Below, one piece after another: positions 24,392 through 32,972 of a DNA stretch of 64,000 nucleotides; position 1 is the first letter of the stretch; every line of letters starts with the position of its first letter. The notes under the pieces were generated by a model that worked only from the letters and a program-made list of their open reading frames with translations, did not search any database and was not told the origin of the DNA. Position numbers and translations under genes: made by a program. The stretch comes from Candidatus Proelusimicrobium excrementi (GTDB taxonomy: Bacteria > Elusimicrobiota > Elusimicrobia > Elusimicrobiales > Elusimicrobiaceae), in contig CAKUBV010000004.1 of NCBI GenBank assembly GCA_934643455.1, positions 179,090-243,089 of the forward strand, read 5' to 3'.

Positions 24392-25969
24392 ATGTCTTTA
24401 AATCTTAAGGATAACAGTCTGTTGCAAAGCAAGAAGGCGGGGGTGTTGCTGCCTTTATTTTCAATGCGCAGCGCCGGCGATTGGGGCTGCGGCGATATGG
24501 CGTCTTTCAAGGAGTGGATAGAATATTTAAGCGGTTACGGCGTAAAAATTTTACAGATTTTGCCTATACATGAAACCGAACCGGGCCAAAATTGCCCTTA
24601 TTCGGCTTTAAGCGCGTATGCTATAGATCCCATATATATAAGTATAAAAGACGTTTCCGACGCCGCCGCCAGCGAGGAAGCCCAATCCTTAATCAGCCAG
24701 TATAAGGACGAAATCAATTTTTGGCGCGGGGAGAAAAATGTCTATTACAAATTTATCAAATCCGCCAAATACAAAGTGCTTTGGGCGGCGTACGAACACT
24801 TTTTAAAGAACGAGAAAGAAGCCTCCACCGCGCGTTACGAACAGTTTTTGGATTTTCATCAAAAGCACGCTTCATGGCTGGTGCCTTATTGCATTTTCAG
24901 AAGTGCAAAAGATAATTTGGGCTGGACGAGCTGGAAACATTGGGAAAAGAAACTTAAAGAACTTGATTTGCCTTTCCTCAGGGAATATTCCGTAAACAAT
25001 TATAAGCAGATTATGTTCTTCAGCTATTTGCAGTGGCAGCTTCAGCTTCAGCTTGCTTCCGTGCGCAGGACTGCGGCTGAGTGCGGCGTATTGATATTCG
25101 GCGATATTCCTTTCGGCGTTAATTTTGACAGTGCGGACGTTTGGTCCAATCAAAGCAAGTATTTGGAAGGCTATGAAATAGGCGCGCCCAAGGATCAATT
25201 TTCCGAAGGGGGTCAAAAGTGGGGTTTGCCCGCATATAATTGGCCGGCGATAGAGCAGAACAACTTTAATTTATGGCGTTCTAAAATAGCCCGCGCGTGC
25301 GAGATTTACGATATTTTCCGTTTGGATCATTTGGTCGGCTTCTTCAGGACTTGGATTTTCGGCCCGGGTGACGACGTCGGCCGCTTTGATATTGAAGACG
25401 AATCCGCCCAAAAGAAACGCGGCGAAGCCTTCCTTACCGCCGTCTGCGAAGCCGCCGCAGGCAAACTCCCTATAGGGGAAGATTTGGGCGTAATACCGGA
25501 TTTCGTAAGGGCTTATATGAAGGAGATTTCCATGCCCGGATATAAAGTTATCAGGTGGGAAAAGGATAATGAAGTCTTCCGCGAACCGCGCAACTATCCT
25601 TTGGCGTCTTTGGCCACTACGGCCACGCACGATACGGAAACTCTGCGCGAATGGTGGGATATTATGCCCGATTGGCAGCGCGCCAATGTGTGGGAAATGA
25701 TTTCCGCCGTAAAAACAGACGGCAAAGTGCCTTTTACGGACGAAGTTCACCGCGCGATATTTAAACGCGTAATGGGCGCGGGTTCCTGCTTTGTAATTTT
25801 CCCCATACAGGATATTATCGGGGAAAAGGAACGCATAAACACGCCCGGCACCGTCGGCGAGGAAAACTGGAGCTACCGCGTACCTTTCGAAACGGCGGAA
25901 TTTAACTCCGCCTATTTGGAAAAAATGCGTATGTTTAAAGAGCTTGCCGCCGAAAGCGGACGGCTTTAA
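24392..25969 (+). CDS. malQ: 4-alpha-glucanotransferase (amylomaltase)
   Basis: A 525-residue GH77 enzyme. The N-terminal AGVLLPLFSMRSAGDWGCGD and ILPIHETEP are characteristic. The catalytic nucleophile is in FRLDHLVGFF and the acid/base in GEDLGVIP; TATHDTETL carries the third acid. It moves alpha-1,4-glucan chains between maltodextrins in glycogen or maltose use. It lies 55 bases after ridA and has an AGAGGGTAAGAGGG region before the ATG. No other glycogen genes are in the window. Confidence 0.95.
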   Translation: MSLNLKDNSLLQSKKAGVLLPLFSMRSAGDWGCGDMASFKEWIEYLSGYGVKILQILPIHETEPGQNCPYSALSAYAIDPIYISIKDVSDAAASEEAQSLISQYKDEINFWRGEKNVYYKFIKSAKYKVLWAAYEHFLKNEKEASTARYEQFLDFHQKHASWLVPYCIFRSAKDNLGWTSWKHWEKKLKELDLPFLREYSVNNYKQIMFFSYLQWQLQLQLASVRRTAAECGVLIFGDIPFGVNFDSADVWSNQSKYLEGYEIGAPKDQFSEGGQKWGLPAYNWPAIEQNNFNLWRSKIARACEIYDIFRLDHLVGFFRTWIFGPGDDVGRFDIEDESAQKKRGEAFLTAVCEAAAGKLPIGEDLGVIPDFVRAYMKEISMPGYKVIRWEKDNEVFREPRNYPLASLATTATHDTETLREWWDIMPDWQRANVWEMISAVKTDGKVPFTDEVHRAIFKRVMGAGSCFVIFPIQDIIGEKERINTPGTVGEENWSYRVPFETAEFNSAYLEKMRMFKELAAESGRL

Positions 25970-26060
25970 TTTTGCGGTTAAAAAAAACAGTTGCAATATT
26001 GTCAAAAAAAGATAATAATGTTTTTAAGCGTCTTAGAAGATTAAAATCAGGAGGATAAAA

Positions 26061-27737
26061 ATGCGGGTTTTTAAGAGTAACACTACAAGAATAGTAATAG
26101 CGTGCTTCATAATTTTTATGGCGATTCCGTTTATCTTTGTGGAAAGTTCCGACGGAGTAAAGGGCGGCGGCCTAAGCATTCCGATGGAAAGCTCGGCCAA
26201 TCCTCTTTCTAAGATTATAGACCGCATAGGCTCTTTTTACGGTTTTAAAAAGAAGCCCGCGCGCGCTTCTTTTGATAAAAAAGGCCAAACTTTGGCTTCC
26301 GTCAAACGCGCTGAAAAGGGGCTGCCCGCTCCCTCGGCAGGCGTACTGCGCGCGGAAAATGACTCTTTGCCCGATATGCCTTTCGGCGATGTTTCATCCT
26401 CATCTTCTTCGGCGGCCGGCGGTGCTTCCGTTTCGGCCGGACGCTCGCCCAAATTGCCGCAGGTTAAAGAGTATATCCGCATGGACGGCGACACTTATGA
26501 AGTGGTTACCGATCCCTCCGGGCGCAAATTCGTAGCTATGCCGGACGGCTTTGTACCGTATGATAAACTTATGGCCGATACCGTTTCCCAGGAAGAATTT
26601 GACGCCGCCCGCGCCCAAGCCCCGCACCTTGAAGACTGGGAGATTTTTGAAGCTCTAAGAAGCCCGGGCGGCCTGCCGGCTTATTTAGCCAGCGGCGGCA
26701 ACAATGTTTTTTATAAGGACGGCACCCCCGGATATTACGACAGAGGCGGCAAAGAAGGAAGCAGGCTTTTCGGCGTGCGCAGCGGACGCTCCGGCGCAAA
26801 CGACGAAATATATGACGAACGCAAACTTAATGAAAGTATTTCCAAAAACAGCGTAACATTGAGGGCATCCTCCGGCAAAGGCGGGGTAAGCGGCAGCGTA
26901 AGAAATAAATATGTAGAAGCAAAAAAGAACGAGCCCGCCGCCAACAATAATGAAAGAACTTTGGCCGAACTTATCAATAATAACATTGTTATCGGAGATA
27001 AGACTGTGGATGTACCTGTTGCCGCTAGGTCGTTTAGGAACTCCGCTAAAGAGGTAAATACACTTGATTTGGCGGATAAAAGCGTTAATAATTATATGGC
27101 CGAAACTATGAATATACAATCCCTTTCTGTAAAAGGGGCAGATGGAAAGGAAAGCGAATATCAGTGGATATATCCTAAGAATGAGGAACTTGATGAAAAT
27201 AAACCTGGAGAAATTTTTTATATACGGAATAAGGATTTCTTGGATGAACAGCGCTTTGATAATACTGCTTTTAATACAAGCGATGAACTTTATACTAAAA
27301 ACAGCGAAATGATACAGAAGATCGTCAAAGATAATAATTTGAAGCTAAAAATGGCTATGGTTGACGGCATTGACGAACACAACAAAGTAAAAGCCGTCAA
27401 CAAAAACACTTTTCATTATCAGGTGGTGCAATCTTTCTTAAAAGGTACTGATAATTCCGGCGAAGAAATCAATGTGAAACCTTATGAAAAGGCCGATACT
27501 CTGCTGATAGTTTCCGATAAAGCGAGTTTGGCTCAGTTAAAAGCCGCCGGCTATAATGCCGTTTTATTTAACAAATATGCCATTACGCCTAAAGACACCG
27601 AAGCTTTTTACGTAAACGCTCTTTTAGCGGTGGAAGATATGGCTCAGGCAAAAAAAGAGGGCGCGGACAAAAAGAAAGAGGTTTTGGCAAAGATGTCCGA
27701 CGTTTCCAATGCCAGGGTCGGAGTTAGGGGGATATAG
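26061..27737 (+). CDS. Exported protein of unknown function with C-terminal MSDVSNAR tail
   Basis: A 558-residue protein with a single N-terminal hydrophobic segment (RIVIACFIIFMAIPFIFV), so it is secreted or anchored by its N-terminus. A low-complexity Ser/Ala/Gly stretch lies near 105-130, and a charged, Asn-rich second half follows. No known domain was recognised. From about base 26940 the codons become clearly more AT-rich than in the first half, which hints at a composite origin. The last 15 residues, MSDVSNARVGVRGI, and the following 100 bases recur at the end of the next gene. An AGGAGG-type site precedes the ATG. Confidence 0.65.
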   Translation: MRVFKSNTTRIVIACFIIFMAIPFIFVESSDGVKGGGLSIPMESSANPLSKIIDRIGSFYGFKKKPARASFDKKGQTLASVKRAEKGLPAPSAGVLRAENDSLPDMPFGDVSSSSSSAAGGASVSAGRSPKLPQVKEYIRMDGDTYEVVTDPSGRKFVAMPDGFVPYDKLMADTVSQEEFDAARAQAPHLEDWEIFEALRSPGGLPAYLASGGNNVFYKDGTPGYYDRGGKEGSRLFGVRSGRSGANDEIYDERKLNESISKNSVTLRASSGKGGVSGSVRNKYVEAKKNEPAANNNERTLAELINNNIVIGDKTVDVPVAARSFRNSAKEVNTLDLADKSVNNYMAETMNIQSLSVKGADGKESEYQWIYPKNEELDENKPGEIFYIRNKDFLDEQRFDNTAFNTSDELYTKNSEMIQKIVKDNNLKLKMAMVDGIDEHNKVKAVNKNTFHYQVVQSFLKGTDNSGEEINVKPYEKADTLLIVSDKASLAQLKAAGYNAVLFNKYAITPKDTEAFYVNALLAVEDMAQAKKEGADKKKEVLAKMSDVSNARVGVRGI

Positions 27738-28440
27738 GCCTAAAGACCTATAAAAAATAGGTCTAAATTCCCTTGTAAGAAAAGGCAATTTATAATAACA
27801 TTAAACTATAGGAATATTATTTAAGGAGTTTTAAACCATGAAGTTTAAAAATTTATCTTTAGCTTTAATTTTATCTTGCGCATTTGTCTTTTCCGCGGTT
27901 GAGGCTTTCTCTCAATGCTGGTATGAGGGAAATGAGTATTATTTCACTTTTTATGATATTTTTGACAGCAAACGCGGCAATGATATGGAATTTATTAAAT
28001 TTTGTTATAAAGAAGGCTTTGACCGAAAATTTGATAGAGATACTGAAGAATTAGGGTATTATATACCTAATTCCGCCGCCAAGTTCGGCAGATTTGAAGC
28101 CCTTAAGTTTTTTATAAATGAAGGTTTCCGCCTTGATGACGTTTATGCTCATAGCACTATTCTTCAAAAGACTCCTTTGCAGCTGGCCGCTGAAAACGGG
28201 AACTATAATATGGCCAAATATCTGCTTGATAAAGGCGCAAGCCCGATAAAAAAAGATTCCCGCAAAAAATATGACGCTTATGACTATGCTAAAAAAGGCG
28301 GAAGTCAGAGAGTTATAGATTTGGTAGGCGCGGCTTGGCGCAAATGGAAAGGTTTAGCCGCCGCCAGGACCGAAGAATACAAGAAAGAAATTAAGAACGT
28401 AAACATGAACGATTATGAAAAGTTCAAACGTATGCATAAT
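27682..28440 (+). repeat. Tandem duplication, unit 1 (805-bp period)
   Basis: This unit matches 28487-29245 at a constant offset of 805 bases. By eye, the ankyrin coding part (27838-28440) is identical, the 100-base intergenic part differs at four sites, and the end of the preceding gene differs at several more. Confidence 0.9.
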
Positions 28441-28542
28441 TTAGGTTCATTTAACTTTGCAACGGCGGAGATAAATAAAATAAAAATTTTGGCGGCAATG
28501 TCCGACACTTCCAATGCCAGGGGCGGAGTTAGGGGGATATAG
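27838..28542 (+). CDS. Secreted ankyrin-repeat protein, copy 1, with a foreign C-terminal tail
   Basis: A 234-residue protein with a signal peptide cleaved near AFSQC. Residues 25-90 form a helical domain (FYDIFDSKRGNDMEFIKFCYKEGF). Two to three ankyrin-type repeats follow, with TPLQLAAENGNYNMAKYLLDKGASP as the clearest. Such repeats mediate protein-protein contacts; in secreted form they could act on a host or on neighbouring cells, but this is a guess. Residues 1-201 are identical to copy 2. The last 30 residues are replaced by a tail ending MSDTSNARGGVRGI, like that of the gene before it. AAGGAGT precedes the ATG. Confidence 0.8.
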   Translation: MKFKNLSLALILSCAFVFSAVEAFSQCWYEGNEYYFTFYDIFDSKRGNDMEFIKFCYKEGFDRKFDRDTEELGYYIPNSAAKFGRFEALKFFINEGFRLDDVYAHSTILQKTPLQLAAENGNYNMAKYLLDKGASPIKKDSRKKYDAYDYAKKGGSQRVIDLVGAAWRKWKGLAAARTEEYKKEIKNVNMNDYEKFKRMHNLGSFNFATAEINKIKILAAMSDTSNARGGVRGI

Positions 28543-29245
28543 GCCGAAAGACCTATAAAAAATAGGTCTAAATTCCCTTGTAAAAAAAGGCAATTTATAA
28601 TAACATTAAATTATAGGAATATTATTTAAGGAGTGTTAAACCATGAAGTTTAAAAATTTATCTTTAGCTTTAATTTTATCTTGCGCATTTGTCTTTTCCG
28701 CGGTTGAGGCTTTCTCTCAATGCTGGTATGAGGGAAATGAGTATTATTTCACTTTTTATGATATTTTTGACAGCAAACGCGGCAATGATATGGAATTTAT
28801 TAAATTTTGTTATAAAGAAGGCTTTGACCGAAAATTTGATAGAGATACTGAAGAATTAGGGTATTATATACCTAATTCCGCCGCCAAGTTCGGCAGATTT
28901 GAAGCCCTTAAGTTTTTTATAAATGAAGGTTTCCGCCTTGATGACGTTTATGCTCATAGCACTATTCTTCAAAAGACTCCTTTGCAGCTGGCCGCTGAAA
29001 ACGGGAACTATAATATGGCCAAATATCTGCTTGATAAAGGCGCAAGCCCGATAAAAAAAGATTCCCGCAAAAAATATGACGCTTATGACTATGCTAAAAA
29101 AGGCGGAAGTCAGAGAGTTATAGATTTGGTAGGCGCGGCTTGGCGCAAATGGAAAGGTTTAGCCGCCGCCAGGACCGAAGAATACAAGAAAGAAATTAAG
29201 AACGTAAACATGAACGATTATGAAAAGTTCAAACGTATGCATAAT
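28487..29245 (+). repeat. Tandem duplication, unit 2 (805-bp period)
   Basis: The second unit of the duplication described at 27682-28440. Sequence similarity ends at 29245/28440, inside the ankyrin genes. Each unit carries an AGACCTAT/ATAGGTCT hairpin in its intergenic part. Confidence 0.9.
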
Positions 29246-29293
29246 CTCGGTTCGTTTAACGCCAATTCTTTCTGGGGCATAAACAGAGCTTAA
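28643..29293 (+). CDS. Secreted ankyrin-repeat protein, copy 2
   Basis: A 216-residue protein identical to copy 1 over residues 1-201. It ends in its own short C-terminus (NANSFWGINRA) and is probably the original form of the gene. The signal peptide, helical N-terminal domain and ankyrin repeats are as in copy 1. It is followed after 20 bases by a strong terminator, so copy 1 and copy 2 can lie on one transcript from the promoter before the 558-residue gene. The AT-rich codon use differs from the surrounding housekeeping genes. Confidence 0.82.
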   Translation: MKFKNLSLALILSCAFVFSAVEAFSQCWYEGNEYYFTFYDIFDSKRGNDMEFIKFCYKEGFDRKFDRDTEELGYYIPNSAAKFGRFEALKFFINEGFRLDDVYAHSTILQKTPLQLAAENGNYNMAKYLLDKGASPIKKDSRKKYDAYDYAKKGGSQRVIDLVGAAWRKWKGLAAARTEEYKKEIKNVNMNDYEKFKRMHNLGSFNANSFWGINRA

Positions 29294-29313
29294 TTTTAAA
29301 CCGAAATAAAAAT

Positions 29314-29347
29314 AAAATCCCCCGGATTTCTAATCCGGGGGATTTTT
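29314..29347 (+). terminator. Terminator after the ankyrin genes
   Basis: A long stem (ATCCCCCGGAT with ATCCGGGGGAT) is flanked by AAAA and TTTTT. The following 90 bases before the thiN stop hold nothing recognisable. Confidence 0.88.
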
Positions 29348-29440
29348 GTATGCCGTTAATTACGTATTGTTAAAAACTCAGCCGGAGCGGATGAATGCGG
29401 AACCTCGGTGGCGGAGTGGACCTTACAGTTTAAAAAATAA

Positions 29441-30070
29441 TTAAAGATTATAAATCATCAAAAGCAGTTTGCCGGTTTTAAATTCCACGGAAAGCTCTTC
29501 TTTAACTGCAGTATTGCTTACGGCCAGCTGGCCTACTTTTAAAGTATCATTTTTTAAGCCGTATTTAAGCCCTTTAAGCGTTATTTCCTTGACGGCGGTC
29601 AAAGGTATAAGGCTGACCGTCGCGCCTTTTTCGGCTTTAAAAACGCCGCTTTTTTGCAAAGGGTATATGCGCCAGCCGGAGGATTTTACTTCAATCTCAA
29701 AATTTTTGACGAAGTTAAACAGAGTAAGGAAATTGCTCAAAGTAAAATCAAGCCGCCCTCCGGCAAGGCAGACTATGGTAACTTTTTGCGGTTTTATAAT
29801 TTTGCAGAAGGAAAGGCCCTTTTCCAAATCGGTATTGTCCTGCCGGTTTATTTTGAACAGTTTTTCTTTGCCGAGTTTCGCTTTGGCTTCTTCGGAAACG
29901 GAATCCAAATCGCCCAAAGCCAAATCCGGCTCAAAGCCCGCGCTTAAAGCGGTGTCCGCGCCGGAATCCAAAGCCAGGATAAAATCATGCTTTTTGGCTT
30001 CCGCTTTTAAAAAAGTTTTATTTTCGCCTTTAGCGCCGGCTATTACCAGCACGGAGTTTATTTTCTTCAT
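29441..30070 (-). CDS. thiN: Thiamine pyrophosphokinase
   Basis: A 209-residue protein with the TPK motifs ALDSGADTALSAGFEPDLALGDLDS, QDNTDLEKGLSF and AGGRLDFTLSN. It makes thiamine diphosphate from thiamine and ATP. The usual H in GGRxDH is F here, a small deviation. It overlaps the preceding sodium symporter gene by 41 bases, so the symporter may import thiamine or a precursor. No TPP riboswitch was recognised upstream. Confidence 0.9.
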   Translation of the reverse strand: MKKINSVLVIAGAKGENKTFLKAEAKKHDFILALDSGADTALSAGFEPDLALGDLDSVSEEAKAKLGKEKLFKINRQDNTDLEKGLSFCKIIKPQKVTIVCLAGGRLDFTLSNFLTLFNFVKNFEIEVKSSGWRIYPLQKSGVFKAEKGATVSLIPLTAVKEITLKGLKYGLKNDTLKVGQLAVSNTAVKEELSVEFKTGKLLLMIYNL

Positions 30071-31460
30071 ATTTCGCTTTTAAAATATTTGAACCTATTA
30101 TGATTAAGCTTACGGTCAAACCTATATAAAATCCGTCTATTTGCCCGGCGAGGCCGCTTCTCGGCAGGATATTCCATACGGTGATAAGCGCGGCGGAAAA
30201 CAGCGCGGAAAAAGTAAAAACGCCGTCTTTTATTTTGCCCGGCCAAATATATCCGCCGAGCATGGGTATCAAAAGGCAGGCCGACATATAAGAGCCCAGC
30301 GTAAACCAAATTTTTTTGAAGTTTCCCTCAAAAAACACGGCAAGCAAAATAGCCAAAGCCGATATTATAAAAAATGAAATTTGGTTAAGCAGCAGTTTGT
30401 TTTTGAATTTGTTTTTAAGCAAGTCGTAAGCTACGGTGTTTGAGGCTATAAACAAAAAAGAATCCAGCGTGGAAAGTATTACGGCCAAAACGCCGGCTAT
30501 AAAAAATCCGCGCAGTCCGTGCGGCAGCAGCTGAACCGCGTATATAAAATACGCGTGGGCCGGCAGAGCGCCGGGCAGCAAAGCCCGCGCATACAGCGCG
30601 CCGGAGGTGGTGCAAACGTCAAAGCAAAACCATATTAAAGTGCAAATCAAAATGCCGCTGCGGGCGGTTTTTACGTCTTTAGCGGCAAAGCATCTTTGGT
30701 AAAACGCAGGGTCAACCAAAGTCGCCAGCGCTATCGCGCCCCAAATTAAAGTGTTAAGCCAGCCGTTGCCGCCGGTAATTGAAAAGTGCGAAGCCGGCAA
30801 ATTGGCCTTTAAAAATTCCAATCCGCCGAAGTTCGCCAAGGAAAAAATCAGTACTATAAATACGGCAAGGCACATTACAGCAAATTGCACTATGTCGGAA
30901 AAGACCACCGCCCTCAGCCCGCCCCAGGCGGAATATAAAGCCACAAACAAAGTGCCTGTTATCATGCCCCATACAACCGGCATACCGAAAACCAAATTAA
31001 GAAATATCCCCAAACTTAATACATAACTTATAGGCAGTATGTTGAAGAAGGTGAATACGGCGGAAGTTTTTGCGGATTTCGGGCCGAACATTTTATGCGC
31101 CAAATCGGGCAAGGTCATGCTTTGGTGCTGTTTTACTTTGTTTACCAAAAACAGCGCGAATATTATATAAGCCACATACCAAAAAGCCCCTTGAATTACA
31201 AAATTGTGTATGCCGTAGTTGAATGTAATTTCATTCACGCCGAAGATGCCGCCGTACCAGCTGGCGGCCAAAGTCGCTACGAAAAGCGGCAGGGTAAGCT
31301 GCCTGCCCATAAGCATATAATCAAGCAGTCCTCCGGCGTTTTTTTTGCGGAGAGTCTGCCCGTAAATCACCATGCCGGCGGTAAGCGCAAGCACCGCCGC
31401 GAATACGGCTATATCCGCGGCATTGATGAAATCAAGGATGTTAATTTGCGGTGTGAACAT
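30030..31460 (-). CDS. Sodium:solute symporter (SSS family), possibly for thiamine
   Basis: A 476-residue protein with about 13 hydrophobic helices and SSS motifs: DYMLMGRQL near the start, WYGGIFGVNE, GLRAVVFSDIVQF, and DSFLFIASN late. Substrate is unknown; coupling to thiN by a 41-base overlap suggests thiamine or its precursor. The start codon directly follows the T run of a terminator hairpin and has no visible Shine-Dalgarno sequence. No other in-frame start keeps the first helix. Confidence 0.85.
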   Translation of the reverse strand: MFTPQINILDFINAADIAVFAAVLALTAGMVIYGQTLRKKNAGGLLDYMLMGRQLTLPLFVATLAASWYGGIFGVNEITFNYGIHNFVIQGAFWYVAYIIFALFLVNKVKQHQSMTLPDLAHKMFGPKSAKTSAVFTFFNILPISYVLSLGIFLNLVFGMPVVWGMITGTLFVALYSAWGGLRAVVFSDIVQFAVMCLAVFIVLIFSLANFGGLEFLKANLPASHFSITGGNGWLNTLIWGAIALATLVDPAFYQRCFAAKDVKTARSGILICTLIWFCFDVCTTSGALYARALLPGALPAHAYFIYAVQLLPHGLRGFFIAGVLAVILSTLDSFLFIASNTVAYDLLKNKFKNKLLLNQISFFIISALAILLAVFFEGNFKKIWFTLGSYMSACLLIPMLGGYIWPGKIKDGVFTFSALFSAALITVWNILPRSGLAGQIDGFYIGLTVSLIIIGSNILKAKYEENKLRAGNSRR

Positions 31461-31486
31461 AAAAACGCGGGGGCCGAAGCCCCCGG
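31461..31486 (-). terminator. Terminator-like hairpin between the YfcC-type gene and the symporter gene
   Basis: On the minus strand, CGGGGGC-TTCG-GCCCCCG (31485-31468) is followed by CG and five T, which abut the ATG of the symporter gene. Confidence 0.75.
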
Positions 31487-31492
31487 ATTAAG

Positions 31493-32884
31493 CTATTGCC
31501 AATGTATATAGTTTGCTATCGCCAGAAACACGAAGGACATTGCAAACCAAAATCCTACAAGCGGCATTACGAAGCGGAACCATTTTTGGAAAGGCAGCTT
31601 CGCCATACCGATTACGCCGAGCACTACCGCGCTTGTCGGTATGCAGACGTTCGTCCAGCCGTCGCCGAACTGATAGGCCAAAATCATTGTCTGCCTGGAT
31701 ATGCCGATAAGATCGGAAAGCGGCGCGAGTATCGGCATGGTAAGTACGGCCTTGCTGGAGCCCGAGGGAATAAAAAAGTTTATTACGGCCTGCATGATAA
31801 ACGCCGCCCATGATGCGACCGTGGAATTTAAGTGGGAAATTACACCCGCCATATAATGCAAAATTGTGTCCAAAATATGGCCGTTTTCCGCAATTATTAT
31901 TATTGCCGTCGCCAAAGCCAGCAGGAACACAATTTCCGCCATGCTTTTTACGCCTTCGTAGAAAGCGGAAGTGGCTTCGCTCACTTTAAGCCCGCCCAAG
32001 ACGGAAGCGACTATGGCCAGCCCCAAGAACAGCGCACCTATTTCCACGATGTACCACTCGTATTTAAGCACGCCGACCACAAGCCAAATCATCGTTGCGG
32101 CGAAAGCGGCCAAAACCAATTTGTGCTTTAAAGTAAAAACGGCTTCGGTTTTATTATTAAGATCCAGCTCTTTGATTTTTTGGCGGTCAAATTCATAAGT
32201 AAGGCTGGCTTTGGGATTTTTTTCTATCTTTCTGGCGTAAAGCATTACAAATACTATCGCCGCCGCCGTGGCGCATGCCCAAATTATCGTCCTTAATCCA
32301 AGGCCGGAATATAAAGGCAGCTGGGCTATACCCTGCGCTATACCCAGCGTAAAAGGATTCATAAAAGCGCCTGCGAAACCCGCCGAGGCTCCCAAAAACG
32401 GCACCGATATGCCGATAAGGGAGTCATACTTTAAAGATATCGACAGGGGGATAAATATCGGTATAAAAATCAACACTTCCTCGGACATTCCGAAAGTCGC
32501 CCCGCCTAAGGAAAATAACGTCATGCTGACGGGTATATATAAACTTCTCAGGCCGGGGTGCTTCATAAATATCGCACTGGCCCGCGTAATTGCGGCGGTA
32601 ATCGCGCCCGTTTTTTCAATAATCATAAATGCGCCGCCGATGATTAAAAGAAAAGCCATAATTTCGGCCGTGGTGGAACGCGCAAAGGACTGCATCGGCG
32701 CTTTTAAAACTTCAAAAACCGACTGCGGCGAATTTTCTATATAGTGGAAAGAGCCTTCTACAAGCACGTCCCTTCCGTCAACGAGCTGTTTTTCGTAAGA
32801 GCCCGCCGGTATAAACCAGGTGCATACGGCCGTAAGCGTTATGATGACGGCCAAGATTACCGTGGTGTTGATTTTTATTTTCAT
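31493..32884 (-). CDS. YfcC/DcuC-superfamily membrane transporter
   Basis: A 463-residue protein with about 12 hydrophobic segments. The TWFIPAGSYEK stretch after the first helix, SVFEVLKAPMQSF, and FIPSGSSKAVLTMPILAPLSDLIGI are patterns of the YfcC family, annotated as putative basic amino acid or dicarboxylate carriers. The actual substrate cannot be read from sequence. GGAGGAAG lies ahead of the start. It is divergent from rsmI. Confidence 0.8.
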   Translation of the reverse strand: MKIKINTTVILAVIITLTAVCTWFIPAGSYEKQLVDGRDVLVEGSFHYIENSPQSVFEVLKAPMQSFARSTTAEIMAFLLIIGGAFMIIEKTGAITAAITRASAIFMKHPGLRSLYIPVSMTLFSLGGATFGMSEEVLIFIPIFIPLSISLKYDSLIGISVPFLGASAGFAGAFMNPFTLGIAQGIAQLPLYSGLGLRTIIWACATAAAIVFVMLYARKIEKNPKASLTYEFDRQKIKELDLNNKTEAVFTLKHKLVLAAFAATMIWLVVGVLKYEWYIVEIGALFLGLAIVASVLGGLKVSEATSAFYEGVKSMAEIVFLLALATAIIIIAENGHILDTILHYMAGVISHLNSTVASWAAFIMQAVINFFIPSGSSKAVLTMPILAPLSDLIGISRQTMILAYQFGDGWTNVCIPTSAVVLGVIGMAKLPFQKWFRFVMPLVGFWFAMSFVFLAIANYIHWQ

Positions 32885-32958
32885 TTAATTAACTTCTTCC
32901 TCCGTTAAGTTGTACTTTCCGTATCCATATATTTTATAAAATTAGCCCGCGCGTTTGA

Positions 32959-32972
32959 TATAATAAATTATG
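32959..32972 (+). promoter_or_regulatory. Promoter -10 implying a leaderless rsmI mRNA
   Basis: TATAAT at 32959-32964 lies only 5 bases before the rsmI ATG at 32970, so transcription should begin at or beside the start codon. No Shine-Dalgarno sequence is present in that space. Confidence 0.5.

Noticed and set aside
26000..29300. Toxin-immunity or contact-dependent system at the duplicated ankyrin locus
   Set aside because: Duplicated secreted ankyrin genes can be immunity-like, but no toxin domain, delivery domain or secretion gene is recognisable nearby, so the idea was not put forward as a call.
29350..29440. Small RNA or tRNA-like remnant with GGTGGCGGAGTGG
   Set aside because: The bases resemble part of a tRNA start, but no acceptor, anticodon or T arm can be paired.
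31440..32970. TPP riboswitch controlling the thiN-linked symporter
   Set aside because: The conserved CTGAGA and ACCTGATCTG-type elements of the THI box were not found upstream of any gene in this cluster.
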